Source: JACXVD01 sp047975785 (GTDB lineage Bacteria > Pseudomonadota > Alphaproteobacteria > Sphingomonadales > Sphingomonadaceae). From it: a stretch of 32,997 nucleotides of DNA. A model generated the notes under the pieces. That model made no database searches. It was not told the origin of the DNA and was given only the letters and a program-made list of their open reading frames with translations. Shown here piece by piece: positions 16,705 through 23,337 of this stretch. Position 1 is the stretch's first letter. Each line of letters begins with the position of its first letter. Position numbers and translations under genes: made by a program. The DNA is taken from the NCBI GenBank assembly GCA_047975785.1, contig JBKEEC010000160.1, positions 1 through 32,997 on the forward strand. The letters are read 5' to 3'.

Positions 16705-17496
16705 ATGGCAAAAGAAGCAACGATTTACCTCGATCAGCAAGGCAAAATTGCGATTGTCCGGCTGAATGATCCGGTTACGCTCAACGCATTGAGTGAAACC
16801 ATGATTGAGACCCTTCAGGATGTGCTTGATCGTGTCGAAGCGTCTTCCAGAGCCATGATCCTGACAGGGACTGGCAAGGCATTTTGTTCAGGCGCCAATC
16901 TCAATGGTGGTTTTCCCAATCGTAAGGCCGACCCGGCCATGTTAGATTGCGGAGTTGCGCTGGAAACGCATGTCAATCCACTTGTCGCTCGCCTGCGGGA
17001 GTTCAAAATTCCGTGGATCAGTGCTGTTCGAGGAGTTGCTGCAGGAGGCGGTGCTTCCCTTGCACTTGCCGGAGATATGGTGATCGCTGCAGATAATGCC
17101 AGCTTTATCCAGGCATTCGCGCGTATAGGTCTGGTGCCAGATGGCGGTGCCTTGCATATGCTGACGAGAACTGTCGGCCGGGTCCGCGCCAATGAACTGG
17201 CGCTTCTGGGAGGCCAATTGTCGGCAGAAGAAGCGTGCAGTCTGGGGCTGATCAATCGTGTTGTGCCTGATGACATTCTGGACAAAGCCGCCCTTGAGCT
17301 GGCCGGACGACTGGCGGAGGGGGCTGCTTCACTCTCTGTCATCCGGAAATTGACATGGGATGCACTCGATCAGGGCTGGCAGGATATGTTGAGGGCTGAG
17401 CGCGTGGCCCAACGTGACGCGGGGCGCACACAGGATTTTCAGGAAGGTGTGGCCGCATTTCGGGAAAAACGCCCTGCAAAGTTCAGCGGGGCCTAG
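16705..17496 (+). CDS. Crotonase-family enoyl-CoA isomerase/hydratase (PaaG-like active site)
   Basis: A 263-residue crotonase. The oxyanion hole is present (FCSGANL at 60-66, VAAGGG at 111-116). Both Glu residues of classical hydratases are gone: Ser118 and Ala138 occupy those positions. IGLVPDGG (141-148) carries Asp146, the hallmark of PaaG-like isomerases. I infer double-bond isomerisation, or a variant lyase or hydrolase activity, rather than simple hydration. Upstream GGAAGACGGAAA precedes the ATG. It is part of the eight-gene operon, 37 bases after the acyl-CoA dehydrogenase. Confidence 0.92.
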   Translation: MAKEATIYLDQQGKIAIVRLNDPVTLNALSETMIETLQDVLDRVEASSRAMILTGTGKAFCSGANLNGGFPNRKADPAMLDCGVALETHVNPLVARLREFKIPWISAVRGVAAGGGASLALAGDMVIAADNASFIQAFARIGLVPDGGALHMLTRTVGRVRANELALLGGQLSAEEACSLGLINRVVPDDILDKAALELAGRLAEGAASLSVIRKLTWDALDQGWQDMLRAERVAQRDAGRTQDFQEGVAAFREKRPAKFSGA

Positions 17497-17551
17497 CCTC
17501 CGCTGAAGTACACAAACTTTGGGGAGGAAGTGGCCTCTCAGGAAGGTTTTT

Positions 17552-18436
17552 ATGGATTTTCAAACCATTCGTTACACGGTTGATGGTGGCATTGCGACCA
17601 TCACGCTTCATCGTCCGGACAAGATGAATGCTTTTACCACCGGCATGAAAGATGAATTTATCGCGGCGCTGGATCAGGTCGATGCTGATGATATGGTCCG
17701 TGCAGTAATAGTGACGGGGGAAGGCAGGGCCTTTTGTGCCGGTGCGGATATTTCTGGTGGCACGGAAGGTTTTGTAGATGGCGATTCCAGCCAGATCCAT
17801 AACCAGGATGGCAGTCTGAACTACTCTTCCGAAGAAGCTCGCGATGGTGGCGGGCAATTGACCCTGCGCATTTTCGAGCTGAAAAAACCTGTCATAGCGG
17901 CGATAAATGGCGCCGCAGTTGGTATTGGCGCGACCATGTTGCTGCCCATGGACATTCGGATTGCAAGTGAAACAGCGCGGTTCGGCTTTGTCTTTTCACG
18001 CCGCGGGATTGTGCCTGAAGCGGCATCATCATACTTTCTTCCGCGCGTGGCTGGCATCAATCAGGCGCTGGAATGGTGTTATTCCGGTCGAGTCTTCGAT
18101 GCCGCAGAAGCGATGCAGGGCGGGCTGGTGTCCCGTATTGTGGCACCGGAAGACCTGATGGAAACGGCGCGCAGCATAGCCCGCGAAATTGCCGATAATA
18201 CCGCCCCTGTTTCTATCGCACTGACACGTCAGATGATGTGGCGTGGTCTTGGAATGAATCACCCGATGGAAGCGCACAGGGTTGATAGCAGGGGTGTTCT
18301 TTCACGTAGTCAGAGCGCGGATGCTGCAGAAGGTGTGGCATCGTTTTTTGAGAAACGCGCAGCCCGATTCCCCGATACGGTTTCCCGTGATATGCCGGAT
18401 TACTATCCCTGGTGGGATGAGCGGACATATAGCTGA
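17552..18436 (+). CDS. Crotonase-family protein with non-canonical active site
   Basis: A 294-residue crotonase, longer than usual because of an insertion at about 68-102 after FCAGADISGG. The oxyanion loop is GAAVGIGATM (120-129), with Thr128 where hydratases have Glu. The second Glu position is Phe148, while RRGIVPEAASS (150-160) supplies Glu156 in a place used by some isomerases. Function as isomerase, hydratase or hydrolase is open. I chose ATG 17552 because GGAAGG lies about 6 bases upstream; a start at 17519 adds residues with no family match. Its TGA shares one base with the ATG of the kinase (TGATG), implying coupled translation. Confidence 0.9.
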   Translation: MDFQTIRYTVDGGIATITLHRPDKMNAFTTGMKDEFIAALDQVDADDMVRAVIVTGEGRAFCAGADISGGTEGFVDGDSSQIHNQDGSLNYSSEEARDGGGQLTLRIFELKKPVIAAINGAAVGIGATMLLPMDIRIASETARFGFVFSRRGIVPEAASSYFLPRVAGINQALEWCYSGRVFDAAEAMQGGLVSRIVAPEDLMETARSIAREIADNTAPVSIALTRQMMWRGLGMNHPMEAHRVDSRGVLSRSQSADAAEGVASFFEKRAARFPDTVSRDMPDYYPWWDERTYS

Positions 18437-19488
18437 TGGAAGGGAGTGGAGAAGTCACGCAAATCCGCTCGAATGCACGTTTTGATGAATGTGCATTGGA
18501 AAGGTGGATGCAGCAGCATGTAGAAGGGTTTCATGGTCCACTTGAGGTAAGCCAGTTCGCTGGAGGACAATCCAATCCAACCTTTTTGCTGAAGACCCCT
18601 TCCGCATCCTATGTCATGCGGCGCAAACCACCAGGCAAACTGCTCAAGGGTGCTCATGCGGTAGATCGGGAAGCCCGTGTTGCACAAGCTTTGGAAACAG
18701 CCGGTTTCCCTGTCGCGCATATTCATGTGCTTTGCACGGATGATGCGGTAATTGGGTCGTGGTTTTATATCATGGATCTGGTGGAAGGCCGGATATTCTG
18801 GGATGCAACCTTTCCCGATCTGTCCCCGCAGGACCGGGCAGCCTGTTTCGATGCCATGAATGAAACCCAGGCCAGACTACATTCACTGGACCCTGATGCA
18901 CTCGGACTTACGGATTATGGGCGCCATGGCGGCTATTTTGAACGGCAGGTCAGGCTGTGGACACGCCAATATCAGGATGACCCCGAAGCAGGACGTTATC
19001 CGGACATGGATTTTCTGGGGCAGTGGCTGTCAGAGAACATTCCGGAAGATGGCTTGACGCGCATTGTTCATGGTGATTTTCGCTGTGACAATCTTATGTT
19101 CCACCCACAAGAGCCGAAAATTGTAGCTGTTCTGGACTGGGAACTATCCACTCTGGGAGATCCATTGGTTGATTTTGCTTATCACCTCATGATGTATCGG
19201 GTGCCATCCTGGATGCCGTGGGGACTGGCTGATCGTGATCTGGGGGCACTCGGTCTGCCCGATGAGAACACTTATATTGCACGCTATTGCGAAAGAACGG
19301 GCCGTTCCTCTACACCGGACATTTCTGCCTATCTGGTATTAAACCTGTTTCGTTTTGCCGCTATTGTGCATGGAATAAAGGGGCGGATGATCCGCGGTAA
19401 TGCCGCATCGGCTGAAGCCGGGGCACTGGTTGAGCGGCTTGAGGACTTTGCGGCAATCGGGCGATCAATTGCCGAAGGAAGGCAATAG
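18436..19488 (+). CDS. APH-type phosphotransferase (ACAD10/11 N-domain-like, LvaA-like)
   Basis: A 350-residue aminoglycoside-phosphotransferase-fold kinase. Visible motifs are a Gly-rich FAGGQSNPTF (41-50), VMRRKPPG (60-67), the catalytic loop VHGDFRCDNL (211-220) with Asp214 and Asn219, and the metal-binding VLDWE (232-236) with Asp234. Close architectural relatives form the N-terminal half of animal ACAD10/11 and the LvaA kinase of levulinate degradation, which phosphorylate a 4-hydroxyacyl-CoA so that the phosphate can leave. An ACAD10/11-like dehydrogenase is encoded nearby (20627-21808). The inferred role is ATP-dependent phosphorylation of a hydroxyacyl-CoA, not antibiotic resistance. 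The start overlaps the upstream stop by one base and no strong ribosome site is seen, which fits coupling. It is the last gene of the operon. Confidence 0.9.
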   Translation: MEGSGEVTQIRSNARFDECALERWMQQHVEGFHGPLEVSQFAGGQSNPTFLLKTPSASYVMRRKPPGKLLKGAHAVDREARVAQALETAGFPVAHIHVLCTDDAVIGSWFYIMDLVEGRIFWDATFPDLSPQDRAACFDAMNETQARLHSLDPDALGLTDYGRHGGYFERQVRLWTRQYQDDPEAGRYPDMDFLGQWLSENIPEDGLTRIVHGDFRCDNLMFHPQEPKIVAVLDWELSTLGDPLVDFAYHLMMYRVPSWMPWGLADRDLGALGLPDENTYIARYCERTGRSSTPDISAYLVLNLFRFAAIVHGIKGRMIRGNAASAEAGALVERLEDFAAIGRSIAEGRQ

Positions 19489-19490
19489 GT

Positions 19491-19535
19491 GCAGAGGTGC
19501 CGGGCACGATCGATTGTCTCTGCCCGCCCCTTTTT
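19491..19535 (+). terminator. Likely rho-independent terminator of the eight-gene operon
   Basis: GCAGAG (19491-19496) pairs with CTCTGC (19518-19523). An inner GTGC/GCAC hairpin and an alternative GGGCA/TGCCC pairing also exist, and T5 follows at 19531-19535. It starts 2 bases after the kinase stop. Confidence 0.6.
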
Positions 19536-19560
19536 CTATTCACTCTTACCAGATTGCAAT

Positions 19561-19635
19561 GATGCTGACGCATCAGCATTTTGAAACTGCTCAGACGCCG
19601 CGCGGGCTTGACCAATGCGTGATGAGTCAAGCTCG
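19561..19635. terminator. Two further hairpins in the convergent gap
   Basis: ATGCTGA (19562-19568) with TCAGCAT (19573-19579), and CGGGCTTGAC (19603-19612) with GTCAAGCTCG (19626-19635, one G:U-type pair). They lie between the kinase and the leftward flavoprotein, whose stop is at 19656. The second probably ends the leftward unit, although no T-tract is obvious on that strand. Confidence 0.4.
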
Positions 19636-19655
19636 TTGCACACTGGTATCAGTCG

Positions 19656-20630
19656 TCAAGCAGAAAGCGCAAGTCTGCTCCGCACCTGTTCTGCCTGCTG
19701 CATGATATTGGTGACCAGTTCCTTGCATGTCGGGATATCATGGATGAGGGCCTGGCTCTGGCCGCTGGTCCAGATGCCACCATCAATATCGCCATCGCGC
19801 AAAACATTCTCACGGGCACGCTGGCCAGACATCAGTTCGCGGACCGCTTCAAAAGGAGCAGAAGGGTCTTTCTGGATTTCTGCGACTTCTTCCGACACCT
19901 TGTTTCGCGCGACTCGTGCCGTATTGCGCAGGGTGCGGCCGACCAGAACGGTATCCAGTTCCGAGTTGGCAACAATGGCCTGCTTCACATTCGGATGGAT
20001 GGTTGCTTCCTTTGTAGCGCAAAAGCGGGTTCCCATATTGACGCCAGCTGCGCCCAGCGCCAAGGCAGCAATCAGGCTGCGGCCATCAGCCATGCCGCCA
20101 CTGGCAATGACGGGTGTATCAGGCAGGGCATCTACTGTTGCCGGCAGAAGGACTATCAGCCCAACATCGTCCTCGCCTGGGTGACCGGCACATTCAAAAC
20201 CGTCAATGGAGATGACGTCCACACCCTTTTTCACCGCGGAAACCGCGTGACGGACCGAAGTGCATTTGTGAATGACCCGCACGCCGTTATCCTTGAAACG
20301 GGGGAGGTGATCAGTAGGAGCCCGGCCTGCCGTTTCGACAATTGTCACCCCTGCGGCGATGATGGCTTCCCGGTAATCATCATAGGGAATCGGATTGATT
20401 GAGGGCATCAGTGTGAGATTTATACCAAAGGGTTTGTCAGTCAGTGACTGAACCCGTTTGATCTCATCATACAGAGCCTGTCCCGTGGGATACATATGCG
20501 CGGTGATGAAGCCCAAAGCGCCTGCCTCAGCTACTGCGGCCACCAGGTCGCCATAGCCAACCCCTGTCATGCCGCCCATGCAGATGGGGGTTTCCACTCC
20601 GAACATCTCGGTCAGTGTAGTCTTGATCAT
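19656..20630 (-). CDS. Nitronate monooxygenase-family FMN oxidoreductase (IpdC-like)
   Basis: A 324-residue TIM-barrel flavoprotein. Motifs: PICMGGMTGVG (15-25), PFGINLTLMPSINP (67-80), VIHKCTSVRHA (119-129), FECAGHPGEDD (145-155) with His150, IASGGMADGRS (175-185) and MGTRFCAT (199-206). The family includes true nitronate oxidases and FMN oxidoreductases with other jobs. The combination of INLT, HKCTSVRHA and ECAGHPGEDD resembles what I remember of IpdC, which acts on a bicyclic CoA thioester in steroid ring C/D degradation. I infer action on an unsaturated or hydroxylated alicyclic acyl-CoA. ATG 20630 overlaps the upstream stop as ATGA, so translation is coupled; a longer reading from 20690 runs inside the previous gene. 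Confidence 0.88.
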   Translation of the reverse strand: MIKTTLTEMFGVETPICMGGMTGVGYGDLVAAVAEAGALGFITAHMYPTGQALYDEIKRVQSLTDKPFGINLTLMPSINPIPYDDYREAIIAAGVTIVETAGRAPTDHLPRFKDNGVRVIHKCTSVRHAVSAVKKGVDVISIDGFECAGHPGEDDVGLIVLLPATVDALPDTPVIASGGMADGRSLIAALALGAAGVNMGTRFCATKEATIHPNVKQAIVANSELDTVLVGRTLRNTARVARNKVSEEVAEIQKDPSAPFEAVRELMSGQRARENVLRDGDIDGGIWTSGQSQALIHDIPTCKELVTNIMQQAEQVRSRLALSA

Positions 20631-21808
20631 GAGTGCGTTTCTCCCTGGGCACTTTTCCAGTCCCGTTTGATTTTTTTGGCCAGGCTCCATTTGTGGACCT
20701 CGGTTGGCCCGTCATAGATACGAAAGGCGCGAACCTCCCGAAAAACCTGTTCGACAATTGTTTTGTCCGTCACTCCGGTTCCGCCCATAACCTGAACGCA
20801 GCGGTCGGCAATACGCATCAGTGCCTCGGATACGGCAACTTTGGTCATGGAGCTTTCTACCGTTCCCAAAGAACCACTATCCAGCACAGAGGCGCACCAG
20901 TCGATCATCAATTCACACTGTTTCAGATCAATCATATTTTCGGCAAGCATGAATCCAACCCCTTCGTGGTCTATCAGCTGTTTGCCGAATGCCATTCTAC
21001 GATTGGCGTAATCCGTGGCGATTTCCTGTGCCCTTATGCAACACCCAAGCCAGCGCATACAGTGTGACAGGCGCGCCGGGCTGAGCCGCACCTGTGCATA
21101 TTTGAAGCCTTCGCCTGCCTGTCCCAGCATCTGGTCAGCAGGGACACGCAAATTGTCAATGACTACGGTCGCGTGACCTCCGGGCATAGAATTATCGATA
21201 GTGTTTGGCACATCGACTATACGAATGGCCGGATCGGGAAGGTCCACCAGGAACATGCAGGCTCCGTCATCGGACTTTGCCATGAGGATTCCTACTTTAG
21301 CCCCTTCTGCGCCGGTGATAAAACATTTCTGCCCATTGATGACCCAGTGGTTTCCATCCTGTTTGCAGGTTGTGATCATCATGGACGGGTCCGCTCCTGC
21401 CCCGCCCAGTTCTGCAGGCTCTGTCATGAAAAAGGCTGAACGGGCATATCCTTCGACGACCGGTTTGAGGAAACGGTCTTTCAGTTCCGGGGAGCCGACA
21501 TGACCAATAAGATACATGTTTCCTTCATCGGGTGCCGTTGTGTTACAGGCCAGTGGGCCGAGGGGGGACAGACCGCTGCGGATCAGCACCAGTGCGGTTT
21601 CACGCTGGTTGAGATGACTGCCATCAGGCCGGATATGGGGTGTCAACACGCCTGCCTTTCGGGCCTTTTCCTTCATCTCCGTTACCATTGCGTCAAGCGG
21701 GGCGCCGTGGTGGTCGCGGCGCGTATCCTGCTCATAGGGAACGATTGCGTCGCGGACAAAAGCCTCGACCCTGTCGGCCATGTCCTGCGCATAGGTTGAG
21801 ATAGTCAT
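20627..21808 (-). CDS. ACAD10/11-like acyl-CoA dehydrogenase
   Basis: A 393-residue acyl-CoA dehydrogenase of the ACAD10/11 (and LvaC-like) subgroup. Diagnostic blocks are APDEGNM (92-98), MTEPAELGGAGADPS (128-142), RLSPARLSHCMR (241-252) and YDGPTEVHK (365-373). The usual bases are absent: Ala245 occupies the helix-G position and Asp366 replaces the Glu of YEGT, as in ACAD10/11. Members of this subgroup remove phosphate from a phosphorylated 4-hydroxyacyl-CoA made by an APH kinase, so I pair it with the kinase at 18436. The ATG at 21808 has GGGGGA just upstream; a TTG at 21820 is the longer alternative. It is first of a leftward two-gene unit with a 17-bp palindrome 51 bases upstream. Confidence 0.9.
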   Translation of the reverse strand: MTISTYAQDMADRVEAFVRDAIVPYEQDTRRDHHGAPLDAMVTEMKEKARKAGVLTPHIRPDGSHLNQRETALVLIRSGLSPLGPLACNTTAPDEGNMYLIGHVGSPELKDRFLKPVVEGYARSAFFMTEPAELGGAGADPSMMITTCKQDGNHWVINGQKCFITGAEGAKVGILMAKSDDGACMFLVDLPDPAIRIVDVPNTIDNSMPGGHATVVIDNLRVPADQMLGQAGEGFKYAQVRLSPARLSHCMRWLGCCIRAQEIATDYANRRMAFGKQLIDHEGVGFMLAENMIDLKQCELMIDWCASVLDSGSLGTVESSMTKVAVSEALMRIADRCVQVMGGTGVTDKTIVEQVFREVRAFRIYDGPTEVHKWSLAKKIKRDWKSAQGETHS

Positions 21809-21858
21809 GTGGTCCCCCAATTTGCCTCATTTGACGGGTGCTGATGTGTCGAATGTAA

Positions 21859-21875
21859 ATCTATTTTTATTAGAT
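21859..21875. promoter_or_regulatory. Perfect 17-bp palindrome ATCTA-N7-TAGAT (leftward side)
   Basis: ATCTA (21859-21863) and TAGAT (21871-21875) flank a T-rich 7-base spacer, followed by AA as at the other sites. It lies about 50 bases upstream of the acyl-CoA dehydrogenase start, in the 290-base divergent gap. Confidence 0.7.
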
Positions 21876-21942
21876 AAATACCTGATAAGGACAGGGTGGA
21901 AAATATCAAGGCCAAACCTCGCAGGCATTGACTTTCGGGCAT

Positions 21943-21970
21943 GGCAGGCTGCCTGCACTGCCCTCCAGTG
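21943..21970. other. Small adjacent inverted repeats in the divergent gap
   Basis: GCAGG (21944-21948) with CCTGC (21952-21956), and CACTG (21956-21960) with CAGTG (21966-21970), lie midway between the two operator copies. They could shape leader mRNA structure or be chance. No gene is seen in this 290-base gap. Confidence 0.25.
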
Positions 21971-22034
21971 CCATAACTGCCATCATCAGGCAAATGTCCA
22001 TTGAGCTATGGCAAAAGCCCTTGCAACACAAATA

Positions 22035-22051
22035 ATCTATTGTTCATAGAT
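22035..22051. promoter_or_regulatory. Perfect 17-bp palindrome ATCTA-N7-TAGAT (rightward side)
   Basis: ATCTA (22035-22039) and TAGAT (22047-22051); the symmetry extends one base inward as ATCTAT-N5-ATAGAT. A TTGCAA at 22021-22026 lies at roughly -35-like spacing from the TCATAG inside the site, so a bound repressor would cover the promoter core. It is about 47 bases before the Rieske oxygenase start. Confidence 0.72.
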
Positions 22052-22098
22052 AACATGCGTGGTAGCACAGACTCAATTCCACGGGAGATAATGCAGCC

Positions 22099-23286
22099 AT
22101 GAATGTGCAAACCATGAAAACGACAGGCGGAAAGCCGTTAGTCCAGACCTTCGAAATGCTGAGCGCCGGCCAGAAGGAAGCAATCCGGCGCATCCCGCCC
22201 CATGATGAAGCCCCGACTCCTGCAATCGAAATGACCCGGCCTGTCAGCATTTTCATTTCGGATGAGCAGTTTGATGCGGAAAATCAGCATTTGTTCCGAA
22301 AAAAGGCTATTCCTCTGGCCCTGTCCACGCTTATTTCAGAGCCGGGCACGGCGATGGGGCATGATGCCCATGGCATTCCGCTGATTATTTCGAGAGACAG
22401 GAAAGGTGAAATTCATGTCTTTCTGAACGCCTGCCAGCACAAGGGCGCCAAACTGGTGGATGACTGCGAAGTGCGCAAGGCAGGTCGTTTTACCTGCCCA
22501 TATCATGCCTGGACATTTGGGCTTGATGGCAAGCTGATTGGTGTTGCCCGTTCCGAAACATTCATCAACCTTGATAAATCGTCGAGAAATCTGGCGGAAT
22601 TACCTGCACGCGAGCATGGCGGAATCATCTGGGTGATGCTTGACCGTCATGCGGAGCCAGACTTTTCTACTCTTGTTCCTGAACTTGCTGAAGATCTGGA
22701 TGCACTCGATCTGGGCAATGCACATGTTTATGGTCGCAAGCGTTTTGAAGTTGCTTCCAATTGGAAACTTGTGCTGGAGCCTTTCCTGGAAGGCTATCAT
22801 GTGCAGCGCCTCCATGCGTCTACGGTAGGGCCGCTTTATGCAGATGTGCCGACCGTGGTAGACAGGCTCGGTCCAACTATCAGGCAGATTTCGGGCAAGA
22901 CAGACTACACGCCTGATGCGCTGGATATACCGGGAGAGAACATCCATAAAACCGTAACTACGGTTTATAATATTTTCCCCAATTGCGTCATTATCACCAG
23001 CCCATGGTATATCAGTGTGATGTTTCTGGTCCCACGCGCGAAGGACAGGACTGTTGTGGAATATCACATGCTGACCCGCTCCGCGCCGGACAACCCCAAG
23101 GCTGAGGAACTATACAAGAAATCCTATGAAATGATCCTGGATGTATTCGGGAATGAGGATTTCTGGGCGGCAAGAATTTCGTATGAAGGCCTTGCGACTG
23201 GCGCTCTGGATACGGCGGTATATTCTGGCCTTGAGGCGGCAATTGGCCAGTATTACGAGATTCTCGACAGCTATGTGCCCCGTTGA
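22099..23286 (+). CDS. Rieske non-heme iron oxygenase, alpha subunit
   Basis: A 395-residue oxygenase component. The Rieske [2Fe-2S] ligands are Cys112, His114 (CQHKG) and Cys133, His136 (CPYHAWTFG). The mononuclear iron site is His234 and His239 in EGYHVQRLH plus Asp354 in EDFW. The residue bridging the two metal centres is Glu231 rather than the usual Asp, a feature known from carnitine monooxygenase (CntA)-type enzymes. It would hydroxylate or dihydroxylate a substrate using electrons from a reductase that is not encoded here; no small subunit is present. GGGAG lies about 11 bases upstream of this ATG, and ATG 22114 (Met6) is a shorter in-frame alternative. It heads an operon with CoA ligase, DUF35 and thiolase-like genes. 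Confidence 0.93.
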   Translation: MNVQTMKTTGGKPLVQTFEMLSAGQKEAIRRIPPHDEAPTPAIEMTRPVSIFISDEQFDAENQHLFRKKAIPLALSTLISEPGTAMGHDAHGIPLIISRDRKGEIHVFLNACQHKGAKLVDDCEVRKAGRFTCPYHAWTFGLDGKLIGVARSETFINLDKSSRNLAELPAREHGGIIWVMLDRHAEPDFSTLVPELAEDLDALDLGNAHVYGRKRFEVASNWKLVLEPFLEGYHVQRLHASTVGPLYADVPTVVDRLGPTIRQISGKTDYTPDALDIPGENIHKTVTTVYNIFPNCVIITSPWYISVMFLVPRAKDRTVVEYHMLTRSAPDNPKAEELYKKSYEMILDVFGNEDFWAARISYEGLATGALDTAVYSGLEAAIGQYYEILDSYVPR

Positions 23287-23337
23287 AATATAAATTGAAA
23301 TGAAAGTTAAGATATAAAAATCCGGGAGAATAAAAGA

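Noticed and set aside
18436..19488. Reading the APH-fold kinase as an antibiotic resistance gene
   Set aside because: Its motifs and position beside acyl-CoA enzymes match the ACAD10/11-type kinase branch, not aminoglycoside phosphotransferases.
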